From: Streptomyces uncialis
GTDB lineage: Bacteria; Actinomycetota; Actinomycetes; Streptomycetales; Streptomycetaceae
Assembly: GCF_036250755.1 (NCBI RefSeq)
Contig: NZ_CP109583.1
Location: forward strand, 2,728,001-2,792,000
Direction of reading: 5' to 3'
Length of the DNA: 64,000 nt
In this document: piece after piece, positions 53,665 through 63,426 of the stretch
Layout of the letters: each line of letters starts with the position of its first letter
Numbering within the stretch: the first letter of the stretch is position 1
Position numbers and translations under genes: made by a program
Notes under the pieces: model-generated
The model's database searches: none
What the model saw: the letters and a program-made list of their open reading frames with translations, nothing else
Told to the model about the DNA's origin: nothing

Positions 53665-55076
53665 GACGATTCCTTCGTCGCTCGATGGGTGGTGAAGGGA
53701 CGGGTGCCGGTCAGCTCGTCATAGACCGACAATGGTCGGCGCCCGACCTCGATCCGGGTGGCCGCGGCCCGGTTCAGCAGGGCCTGCAACGGGCCGGTCT
53801 CCTCGCCCCGCGGCCGTTCGGGGCGAGGCTGAACCGGGACGTCGCCGGTGGCGGTCCGGCGGTTCTTGCCGGTGGGCAGGCCGTCCCAGTGCGTCTCGTC
53901 GACGACACGGGCACCGCGGCCGATGGCCCGGGGATGTGCGGCCAGGAGCGTGCTGCCGTGGGCGTCGGCGAGGGTTGCATGCAGCATGACCTGGGATTTC
54001 GTGGCCCGGATCTCGACCAGCTGGCGAGCGCGGACTCGGCGGGCCGGCACGGAGTAGAGGTTGCCGTCGAAGGCGACCAGGCAGTCCTTGCCGACGTGCC
54101 GCAGCTGCCGCTCGGCCACCAGATAGGGGGTCGGCGGCAGCGGTTTGAGAGCCGCGTGATCGCGGGCCGCCCGTTCCGCGATGACCTCCCGGTGGGTCTT
54201 GTGGATCTGGCCCCGCCGCAGGGGCACCCAGGCGGTGAACGCGGCGTCCATCTCCTCGAGAGAGGAGAACGACCTGCCCGACAGAACGTGGTCGCGGACG
54301 ATCAGTACTTGTCGCTCGACCCGGCCCTTGCCCTGCGGCCGGTAGGCGGCCAGGACGTCGATGTCGAAGTCGTAGTGGCCGGCGAAGCCGACAGCTTCGG
54401 GATGCAGCGGGACCGCCTCACCAGGAGCGACGTGCCGTCTGACGACGGTCTTGGTCCGGTCGTAGACGATCGTCATCGGGGCACCGCCGAAGTGGGCGAA
54501 TGCGCGGCGGTGGCAGTCGAAGAACGTCTGCAGGTCCTGGCTGGTGGTGAAGCAGCAGAACGGGTCTCGCGAGTACGAGAGCGTCATGTGGAAGGAGTAG
54601 ACCTTCGCGATCCCCATGTGGGCGAGGATCTTGCCCTCATCGCCCCAGTCGACCTGGGCCTGGGCGCCGGGGATCACCTCGAACCGGCGGTGCATCCCTG
54701 CCAGTTCCTTGGGCGTGATCCCCAGTTCCTCAGCAATTCTGGGCCGGGCCGTCTGGACGTAGAGCTTGACTCGCTGATAGTTGCCGGTGAAGCCGTACTC
54801 CTGGGCCAGCCGCTCGTGGATGACCGCGGCCTTCATCAGGACTTCGGCCCTGAGCATCGAGTCGATCAGCGGCCCGAACTCGTCGATCACCCTCACCCGC
54901 CGACCGCTCGGCGACCGGCTCGGAGGCGTCGCCGGCCCCGGTGCCGAGAGGTACTTGCGGACCGTCTTGCGGTCCAGCCCGGTCTCCCTGGAGATCTCCG
55001 ACAAGCTCATCGCCCCGGACTCCAACAGGCCACGAAAGCGCCGAAGCTCCAGCCAACGCTGCGGATCCAAGACCAC
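53661..55076 (-). CDS. istA: IS21-family DDE transposase
   Basis: A 471-residue transposase. The N-terminal HTH (MSLSEISRETGLDRKTVRKY) binds the IS ends. The catalytic triad appears as AQVDWGDEG, TIVYDRTKTVV and KGRVERQV. A C-terminal beta-barrel-like domain (LVAFDGNLYSVPARRVRARQ) follows. The start at 55076 leaves 123 bp to the IS end for promoter and transposase sites. No frameshift or stop is seen. Confidence 0.94.
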   Translation of the reverse strand: MVLDPQRWLELRRFRGLLESGAMSLSEISRETGLDRKTVRKYLSAPGPATPPSRSPSGRRVRVIDEFGPLIDSMLRAEVLMKAAVIHERLAQEYGFTGNYQRVKLYVQTARPRIAEELGITPKELAGMHRRFEVIPGAQAQVDWGDEGKILAHMGIAKVYSFHMTLSYSRDPFCCFTTSQDLQTFFDCHRRAFAHFGGAPMTIVYDRTKTVVRRHVAPGEAVPLHPEAVGFAGHYDFDIDVLAAYRPQGKGRVERQVLIVRDHVLSGRSFSSLEEMDAAFTAWVPLRRGQIHKTHREVIAERAARDHAALKPLPPTPYLVAERQLRHVGKDCLVAFDGNLYSVPARRVRARQLVEIRATKSQVMLHATLADAHGSTLLAAHPRAIGRGARVVDETHWDGLPTGKNRRTATGDVPVQPRPERPRGEETGPLQALLNRAAATRIEVGRRPLSVYDELTGTRPFTTHRATKESS

Positions 55077-55204
55077 TGCCAGCCCCCTCCGCCGCCCGTA
55101 TCGACCAAGCAGCAGAGTGCCGAGCAGCAGGTCTCACCGCATCAGCAACTGTCCCCTTTCATCCGTACGAGGCTGGGGACGTTCACGTGTACGCCGACAC
55201 CTGC

Positions 55205-55489
55205 GCCGGACGGTGGCTGCGGCGCCGACTTCCTGCTCTGCCTGGGCTGCCCGAACGCACACGTCCACCCCGGTCACCACCCGCGGCTCGCCCACCTGCA
55301 CAAACAGCTCGGGAGCCTCCGGTCAGTCCTGGAGGACGGCTCCTGGAGCAAACAGTGGCGCGACCCTCTGCTGCGGCTGGAAGACCTGCGCGGCAAGGTT
55401 GGTGCCCCGGCCTGGAACGCCGCCCTGGCCCGGACCTCGGAAGACGACCGTTTGCTCGTCGCACTCCTGCTGAAAAACGAGCTGGGCTC

Positions 55490-55493
<4 letters not shown>
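55205..55493 (+). pseudogene. Recombinase-fold second gene, 3' part after the IS
   Basis: This is the remaining 96-codon tail of the gene starting at 50919. The restored junction reads SPWPAPDGGCGADFLLCLGC, followed by PNAHVHPGHHPRLAHLHKQL; the CxxC pairs and His could bind zinc. The tail ends with LLVALLLKNELGS and a stop that overlaps the next start as ATGA. The in-frame join and the preserved coupling show that the interruption is recent. Confidence 0.87.
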
Positions 55494-58104
<2,611 letters not shown>

Positions 58105-58129
58105 AGTCCAGGTCACCCTAGGACCATGG

Positions 58130-58160
58130 CTTTGGGGCCCGGCTTCGCCGGGCCCCAAAG
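58130..58160. terminator. Perfect bidirectional terminator between recombinase module and cargo
   Basis: A perfect 14-bp stem (58130-58143 with 58147-58160) closes a 3-nt loop. The arms start CTTTGG and end CCAAAG, so both strands give a short T- or A-flanked hairpin. It separates the convergent recombinase operon and the cargo operon. Confidence 0.87.
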
Positions 58161-58186
58161 CGTCCAGCCCGTTTGTCGCTGGCTGG

Positions 58187-59146
58187 CTACTCGTCTTCGT
58201 CGAGTTCGCTGCTGGGCGGGAGCTGGGACTGCTGCCCGGCAACCTCGATCAGCCGATAGCGCCGCTGGCTCCGCTTCCCTGCGGCAGAGCGGAGGACGAA
58301 GCTCTCAAGTGCGACTTCGACTTCCTGGTCCAAGTGCTCTTTCACCACGCTGACCAGGGAATCGTCCACGAATCCGTGGATCTCGTTGCCGGACGGGGGC
58401 TCGAAATAGAAGATCTGCCTGCGGGTCCGCAGTCCGTCGAGGCGCCCCTGCAGCCGGATGATCTCCCGTTCTTCACGGATGACGCCCAGACGTTCACGGA
58501 GCGTTGCAGCCTGTCCGGCGGAGAGCACGGAGGAAATCCGCTCACCGGTCCCGCGCTGGACAGCCAGACTGATGTCGAGATTCGGGTTGGGCAGGTCCGA
58601 GATCAGATCCGCCACCGCCCGGCGCATCACCGGGGAAGCACTGAACAACGAGTCCATCGACGCCTCGTCGTCCGGCCCTTCGGGCAGGGCCCGGACCAGT
58701 TCGACCGCCCCGATCTCTGCCCACGACACACCGGCCGGGGCTAGATCGTCCTCGTCCTCCTCCACCGCCGGCACATGGGGCTGAAGGTCCACGATGATCG
58801 AACCGGCCATGGAAGCGGCGACGTCGAGCCGGGCAGCCGCAAGATCCAGCGGCTGCAGCCTGACAACGTCAGCTCGACGGACGCGCCGGGCCTTGGCCAG
58901 GCGGGCCACGGCCTTCTGCACTCGCTGGAGGAAGTCGCCCACCTCGTGAGCGGCGATCAGCCCTCCGTCGTCAGGGTTGGCAAGCCGGAAGTTGAAACCC
59001 GGTCCGGGAGTCGTCTGCGGAAGCCCGAGACCGCTGAACTTCACCGCCGAAGCCTGGAGGCTCGCTCTGGCGAGCCGGGAGAGGGGATCGGTGCCTTCAG
59101 TCGCCTGCAGCGCACGGACATACTTGTCGCGAAGATCGTTACTCAC
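58187..59146 (-). CDS. Cargo protein, unrecognised, partner of nucleotidyltransferase-like protein
   Basis: A 319-residue soluble protein with no recognised family. It begins with helices (DKYVRALQATEGTDPLSRLA), then a helical segment EVGDFLQRVQKAVARLAKAR. A central beta-rich part (GSIIVDLQPHVPAVEED, NLDISLAVQRGTGERISSVL) and a late segment IFYFEPPSGNEIHGFVDDSL precede a very acidic tail (SSELDEDE). Its ATG overlaps the stop of the nucleotidyltransferase gene as ATGA, so the two are made together and may bind each other. A toxin-antitoxin or defence role is possible, but only from context. Confidence 0.72.
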   Translation of the reverse strand: MSNDLRDKYVRALQATEGTDPLSRLARASLQASAVKFSGLGLPQTTPGPGFNFRLANPDDGGLIAAHEVGDFLQRVQKAVARLAKARRVRRADVVRLQPLDLAAARLDVAASMAGSIIVDLQPHVPAVEEDEDDLAPAGVSWAEIGAVELVRALPEGPDDEASMDSLFSASPVMRRAVADLISDLPNPNLDISLAVQRGTGERISSVLSAGQAATLRERLGVIREEREIIRLQGRLDGLRTRRQIFYFEPPSGNEIHGFVDDSLVSVVKEHLDQEVEVALESFVLRSAAGKRSQRRYRLIEVAGQQSQLPPSSELDEDE

Positions 59147-59649
59147 CAGCTCACCTCCAGATATCCCTTAACCGCCCCCGGGACGAGCTGCCCATCGGGG
59201 CCCTTGACGCTGGACCACGTCGCATCCCAATACTCCTCCAGCTCAGGAACACCGGCGACCACTGCGAAGCTGTCTATCAAGCCGCCCATGGGCTGCACAC
59301 GGTTCGCCGACACCCCAGGCTGGCGGGCCTGGACTTCTTGGAGGGTGATCAGAGGGATCAGTCGTTCATGATCCTTATTGGTCAGAGGCAGGTCGCGGTC
59401 GATGAGCACGACCAAGTCCAGGTCCTCCGGCGGAGCCGCCTTATGGGAGCAAAACCCACCATCCACCCAGAACGTTCCTCGTTCAAGAACGTCCTTGATC
59501 ATGTCGGCATACAGCTCAAAGGCCCGGAAGATGCGTCTGCGATGCTCGGCATGCGGCGCCTGCTCGACGAAGAGCTCTTCGATCTCGGCCAATGTCGCAG
59601 CGTGACGACCAGGCGGCAACAAACCATCTTCTGTGAGCGCTGGTATCAC
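59143..59649 (-). CDS. Nucleotidyltransferase-fold protein, DUF6932-like (cargo)
   Basis: A 168-residue protein starting with GTG 59649 behind AAGGGGG. It opens with IPALTEDGLLPPGRHAATLA, a start I associate with DUF6932 proteins. A helix (HRRRIFRAFELYADMIKDVL) leads to WVDGGFCSHKAAPPEDLDLV, a minimal nucleotidyltransferase active site with Gly-Gly at 64-65 and Asp76/Asp78. It could transfer a nucleotide to RNA or protein, as in MenT/AbiEii-type systems. It is the first gene of a two-gene operon at the right end of the element. Family assignment is from memory of its pattern; activity is inferred. Confidence 0.75.
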   Translation of the reverse strand: MIPALTEDGLLPPGRHAATLAEIEELFVEQAPHAEHRRRIFRAFELYADMIKDVLERGTFWVDGGFCSHKAAPPEDLDLVVLIDRDLPLTNKDHERLIPLITLQEVQARQPGVSANRVQPMGGLIDSFAVVAGVPELEEYWDATWSSVKGPDGQLVPGAVKGYLEVSW

Positions 59650-59864
59650 AGTCCCCCCTTGCGTCGGCTCGCGCCGACATCCCCCATCCCGGGCGGCCAC
59701 CCTACCTAGGGAGACCATGCCCAGAAATAGGAACATCAGCATTGGGAGGGGAAACACAAATCCAGAGTTGCCACAGGGGCTCAGGGCAGAACCGAACCCA
59801 GCAACACACCGTTCTCCCACACCAGTCAGCACCCAGGACCTGAACACAAGAACTTGACAGGGAA

Positions 59865-60026
59865 GACGACGGCGGCGCGGACCCTGTCCCGGCTCTCCGT
59901 CAGGCTCTTGTCCGGCAGGCCGACCAGGGTGAAGGCGGCGACACCGGGCTCCAGATCGGCCTGGACCTCCACGACGACGCCCTCGACGCCGACCAGCGCC
60001 ACCGAGCAGGTGCGGGCGAATCCCAT
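59865..60026 (-). pseudogene. comM: comM/yifB, 5' fragment (54 codons)
   Basis: This is the N-terminus of ComM ([20 protein letters not shown] onward, then GLPDKSLTESRDRVRAAVV), cut after Val54 by the integrative element. Translation would continue for 12 foreign residues and stop at 59826. The ATG shares one base with the yraN stop (TGATG). Together with 47876-49339 it rebuilds the whole gene without loss or gain. Confidence 0.93.
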
Positions 60027-60388
60027 CAGGCCACCCCCCGCACATGCTCGACCACGGGGGCGCCACGCCGGGGCACGAGCACGCCGACCACATCGATGCG
60101 GACCCCGCCGGGCGGTGCTCCGCCGTGCTCCTGGAGCCAGGCCTGGGCGAGCTCCCGCAGCCGCTCGGTCTTGCCCCGGGTCACCCCGGCCAGCGGCTGC
60201 TGGAAGGTGCCCGCGCGACGTGTCTTGACCTCGCAGACGACCAGGACGTCCCCGTCCCTCGCCACGATGTCGATCTCCCCGGCCCTGCCGCAGCGCCAGT
60301 TGCGGGCGAGGACCGCCCATCCCGCCTCGGTCAGCCGCCGCGCGGCCAGCCCTTCCCCGTACCTGCCGAGCGCGCCTCGTGCGTTCAT
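60026..60388 (-). CDS. yraN: YraN family (UPF0102) nuclease-like protein
   Basis: A 120-residue protein of the UPF0102 family with an endonuclease-like core: [38 protein letters not shown] and [11 protein letters not shown] supply the Glu, Asp and Glu-x-Lys of a PD-(D/E)XK fold. Function is not firmly known. It sits directly before comM with overlapping codons, a conserved neighbour in bacteria. The ATG at 60388 follows AGGTGATGCC. Confidence 0.9.
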   Translation of the reverse strand: MNARGALGRYGEGLAARRLTEAGWAVLARNWRCGRAGEIDIVARDGDVLVVCEVKTRRAGTFQQPLAGVTRGKTERLRELAQAWLQEHGGAPPGGVRIDVVGVLVPRRGAPVVEHVRGVA

Positions 60389-60699
60389 GTCGGCATCACC
60401 TCCGACGCCCACGGTGAGGCAACCGCCGCCCGGAAGTGGATCTTGGTGGACAACTCGGGAAAGGTGGAAAACCGTCTCACTCGATCGAGTGAAGCCCGTC
60501 CCCACGACCGACCCCGCGGACCGACCCGACGGACCGACTGAGCGGACCGACTCCGCGACCTGATGACGCCGCGCCCGGCGACCCCGATGACCCCAGTGAC
60601 CCGGCCGACACGAGTGACCCGAGTGACCCGGTCGCCCCCGCCCCCGCTGCCGGTCAGCCGCCGGTCAGCCGCCCCGGCAACTCCGGCAACTCCGGACGG
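60389..60699. promoter_or_regulatory. Region between yraN and DUF2469 gene with perfect palindrome
   Basis: This 311-nt gap contains a perfect 14-bp palindrome CACTCGATCGAGTG (60478-60491), ~90 bp before yraN, and short tandem repeats such as GTGACCCGAGTGACCC near 60620 and CCGGTCAGCCGCCGGTCAGC near 60655. The palindrome may be an operator for the yraN-comM-dprA operon. No gene was recognised. Confidence 0.45.
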
Positions 60700-61008
60700 T
60701 CAGCTGCCCGGCAGCTCCAGATCGCTCTTGTTCAGCTCCTCGATGTTCACGTCCTTGAACGTGAGCACCCGTACCTGCTTGACGAAGCGGGCCGGGCGGT
60801 ACATGTCCCACACCCAGGCGTCGGCCATCGTGACCTCGAAGAAGACCTCGCCCTGGACCGAGTGCACCTGCATCTCGTAGTCGTTGGTGAGGTAGAAGCG
60901 CCGCTCGGTCTCGATCACATAGGTGAACAGCCCGACGACGTCGCGGTACTCCCGGTAGAGCTTCAGCTCCATCTCGGTCTCGTACTTTTCGAGGTCCTCG
61001 GCACTCAT
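60700..61008 (-). CDS. DUF2469 family protein
   Basis: A 102-residue protein conserved across actinobacteria with no known function. It begins MSAEDLEKYETEMELKLYRE and has VVGLFTYVIETERRFYLTND and EVFFEVTMADAWVWDMYRPA, the family's characteristic blocks. It is soluble and acidic. The ATG at 61008 is chosen as the conserved family start; GGGGAACATGCC lies upstream. It is found next to rnhB-lepB-yraN genes in many actinobacteria, as here. Confidence 0.9.
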   Translation of the reverse strand: MSAEDLEKYETEMELKLYREYRDVVGLFTYVIETERRFYLTNDYEMQVHSVQGEVFFEVTMADAWVWDMYRPARFVKQVRVLTFKDVNIEELNKSDLELPGS

Positions 61009-61062
61009 GGCATGTTCCCCTTCAGCCGTGCGTCCCCCCATTGTGCGGCAGCCGGGACGCCC

Positions 61063-61554
61063 CTAGACGATTTCGGTGTCCAGGACCTCGGGAGCGGCCG
61101 GGGGGCCTTCGTCGAGCAGCCTGCGCAGCAGCTCGGCGAGTCTGGTCGGGTACACCGTCTCATGCGCCCCGGCGAGTTCCCGGCACGTCCACCAGCGTGC
61201 TCCGGCGACGCTGCGCCGTTCCAGCTCGGTGAGCCCGGCGGCCACGGTCGTGGTCTGGGCGGTGCGCGCGAGGTAGTACCACTCGTCCTGGTCCCAGCGC
61301 CGTCCGTCGAACGGGAAGGAGCAGGTCCGCCGCCACAGCACCGGCCCCAGCTCGACATCGGTGACCCCGGTCTCCTCGGCCAGCTCCCGCAGCGCGGCCT
61401 CCTCATGGGTCTCGTCGCCCTCCAGACCGCCGCCCGGGGTGAACCACCAGTCGTCGTCGGGATCGTCCGGCTCATGGCCGTGCAGCAGCAGTACGCGGTC
61501 CTCGGGGTCGAGGAGGACGACCCGCGCCACCCTGCGCAGCGGTGCCGCGCTCAT
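61063..61554 (-). CDS. NUDIX hydrolase (MutT-like)
   Basis: A 163-residue hydrolase of nucleoside diphosphate-linked compounds. The Nudix box reads GGLEGDETHEEAALRELAEE followed by TGV, with the metal-binding Glu residues intact. The substrate is not predictable. The ATG overlaps the stop of the signal peptidase gene by four bases (ATGA), so it belongs to the signal peptidase operon, as in other streptomycetes. Confidence 0.9.
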   Translation of the reverse strand: MSAAPLRRVARVVLLDPEDRVLLLHGHEPDDPDDDWWFTPGGGLEGDETHEEAALRELAEETGVTDVELGPVLWRRTCSFPFDGRRWDQDEWYYLARTAQTTTVAAGLTELERRSVAGARWWTCRELAGAHETVYPTRLAELLRRLLDEGPPAAPEVLDTEIV

Positions 61555-62354
61555 CGGGCGCTCGCCGACGGGGACGCCACCGGACGGCGCCGGGCCGACC
61601 GCCGGGCCAGCGGACCGTACGCGGCCCCGCCGAGGATCAGTACCGCGCCGACGGCCACCGAGGTCAGCAGCGGCGCCAGCGGGCCGGGGCGGGAGATCCC
61701 GCCGGGCAGCGCGGCGAAGCCGGTGGGGCGGGTGAGTGTGCCGTCCATCGGCCAGACGACGGCGTCGACCCGGGCGACCACGGCGTCCCGGGACACGGAG
61801 CCGCCCTGGGCGTCCTGGAGGTGGGCCGTGGAGTCGAGCGAGCCCAGGCGTTCGTCACCGAGCAGGAACAGCCGTCCCTCGGGGACGACCGTGCGGCTGA
61901 TCCCGTTCGTGGACGCCTGGGTGCCGGGGGCGAGATAGGGCTCGGCCACGGGCCGGCCGTCGACGGTGAGCGCGCCGTCCGTGCAGCAGGCCACCGTGTC
62001 GCCGCCGACCCCGACGACGCGCTTGACCATCGGCAGATCGCCCCAGTCGGCCTGCTCGAAGACGACCACGTCACCGCGGCGCACCTGGTCGCCGTCGATC
62101 CGCTGGGCCAGTACGCGGTCGCCCGCGCCGATGTTCGGGGACATGGAATCGGTGGGGACGGTGTAGGGGCGGTAGAGGACCGCGCCCCAGACGAAGCCGC
62201 CGAGGAAGAGCACACAGCCGAGGGCGACCACCGCGCCCGCCAGCATCGCACCGCGCCGCGCGCGTGGAGCCCCGGGGGGCGGTGGCCCGACGTCCGGACC
62301 GCTCGCGGTCCGCGGTCCGGCGTCGGAGCCGCCCGTACCGTCCGTCGCGCTCAT
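61551..62354 (-). CDS. sipZ: Type I signal peptidase
   Basis: A 267-residue membrane protease that removes signal peptides outside the membrane. An N-terminal Gly/Pro-rich stretch leads to a membrane segment (MLAGAVVALGCVLFLGGFVW). Box B has the nucleophile Ser in PTDSMSPNI, box D the Lys in MVKRVVGVGGDTV, and box E reads LLGDERLGSLDS, where the more usual motif is GDNRxxSxDS. A second membrane segment near the C-terminus (LLTSVAVGAVLILGGAAYGP) follows. The ATG at 62354 starts the conserved part. The symbol follows the sipWXYZ order known in S. lividans. Confidence 0.9.
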   Translation of the reverse strand: MSATDGTGGSDAGPRTASGPDVGPPPPGAPRARRGAMLAGAVVALGCVLFLGGFVWGAVLYRPYTVPTDSMSPNIGAGDRVLAQRIDGDQVRRGDVVVFEQADWGDLPMVKRVVGVGGDTVACCTDGALTVDGRPVAEPYLAPGTQASTNGISRTVVPEGRLFLLGDERLGSLDSTAHLQDAQGGSVSRDAVVARVDAVVWPMDGTLTRPTGFAALPGGISRPGPLAPLLTSVAVGAVLILGGAAYGPLARRSARRRPVASPSASAR

Positions 62355-62436
62355 CGCACACCCCCTGTGTTCGGTGGAGCGGCCCGCCTTCCGGGCGCGT
62401 GGTCGCGCGCCCGGGACCGGCGGTCCGGACGGCACC

Positions 62437-63426
62437 CTACCCGGCGGTACGGCCCCCGGACAGCCGCGCGGGGCGCGCGGTCACCTTGAGCACGGCCTTG
62501 CGGCGCCAGAGCACGAGCGGCACCGCGCCCGCGAGACCCAGCACGCCCGGGGCGGCGCCGAGAGCGGCGTTCAGACCGGGCTGGTCGAAGGTGTCGGGGA
62601 CGGGGAGCGTGGCCCAGCGGGTGGGCGGCCATGCGATGACCACGGCACGGCCGACGACACTGTCGACGGGGACGAAGCCCTTGTTCTTGTCCTGCTGGTG
62701 GTACCGGGAGTCCATGGAGTCCTGCCGGTGGTCACCCATGACCCACAGCATGCCGTCGGGAACCTTGACCTTGAACTGGCCGCCGTTCTTGTCGACGGTG
62801 CACGGGGTGTTGCCCGGCATGACGTACGGCTCGTCGAGGGGCTTGCCGTTGAGGCGGACCGGGCCGGTGCCGTTGCACTCGACGGTGTCACCGCCGACCC
62901 CGATGACCCGCTTGATCAGGTCCTTCTCCTCGGCGGACGGCATCAGACCGATCCAGCTGAGGCCCTTCTGGACGAAGTTGGTCTCCGGGACGGGTTCACC
63001 CTCCAGCCAGCCGGCCGGATCGTGGAAGACGATGACCTCGCCGCGCTCCGGCTCCGAGCCGAACCACGGGGTCAGCTTGTCCACCAGGACCCGGTCGCCC
63101 TCCTTGAGGGTGTTCATCATCGAGGCCGACGGGATCGAGAACGCCTGTACCAGGAACGTCTTGATCAGCAGGGCCAGTACCAGGGCGATACCGATGAGCA
63201 GCGGCAGTTCCTTCCAGAAGGACCGCGGCTTCTTCGGCTGCCCGCCGCCCGCCGACTCGTCGTCCCCTGGTGTGTCCCCGCCGTCACCGTGACCGGCAGC
63301 GTGGTCCCGCTGCCGCCGCGGCTCAGGACCCGTGCCGTCCGCGCCGTCGGGCAACCCGTCCGGGCGCCCCGGGCGCTCCTCGGGGCCGTCGTGACCGGAT
63401 CGCGCGCCGAGCGCCAAATCCCCCAC
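62437..63426 (-). CDS. sipY: Type I signal peptidase
   Basis: A 329-residue signal peptidase. About 70 charged residues precede the membrane segment ELPLLIGIALVLALLIKTFL. The catalytic Ser is in FSIPSASMMNTL and the Lys in DLIKRVIGVGGDTV, with the GDHRQDSMDSRYH box. A C-terminal hydrophobic anchor (APGVLGLAGAVPLVLW) is followed by a basic tail. GTG 63426 has GGAG at 5 nt; GTG 63432 would leave no spacing. The start overlaps the end of the upstream peptidase gene by ~100 nt in another frame. Confidence 0.9.
   Translation of the reverse strand: MGDLALGARSGHDGPEERPGRPDGLPDGADGTGPEPRRQRDHAAGHGDGGDTPGDDESAGGGQPKKPRSFWKELPLLIGIALVLALLIKTFLVQAFSIPSASMMNTLKEGDRVLVDKLTPWFGSEPERGEVIVFHDPAGWLEGEPVPETNFVQKGLSWIGLMPSAEEKDLIKRVIGVGGDTVECNGTGPVRLNGKPLDEPYVMPGNTPCTVDKNGGQFKVKVPDGMLWVMGDHRQDSMDSRYHQQDKNKGFVPVDSVVGRAVVIAWPPTRWATLPVPDTFDQPGLNAALGAAPGVLGLAGAVPLVLWRRKAVLKVTARPARLSGGRTAG

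Larger units (their letters stand above)
52364..55199 (-). mobile_element. IS21-family insertion sequence with passenger gene
   Basis: A 2836-bp insertion. The left end starts TGTCGGCGTAC and the right end is its complement GTACGCCGACA. Further terminal repeats of the type CCCCAGCCNCGTACGGATGA occur at both ends, as expected for IS21 multiple transposase sites. It is flanked by a 5-bp direct repeat CCTGC (52359-52363 and 55200-55204). It carries istA and istB on the minus strand and one extra gene on the plus strand. Both transposition genes look intact, so it may still be mobile. Confidence 0.93.

Noticed and set aside
59143..60093. 316-codon minus-strand frame joining the nucleotidyltransferase to sequence upstream of comM
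   Set aside because: It crosses the element boundary and runs out of frame over comM and yraN; the conserved start of the cargo protein is at GTG 59649 with its own ribosome site.
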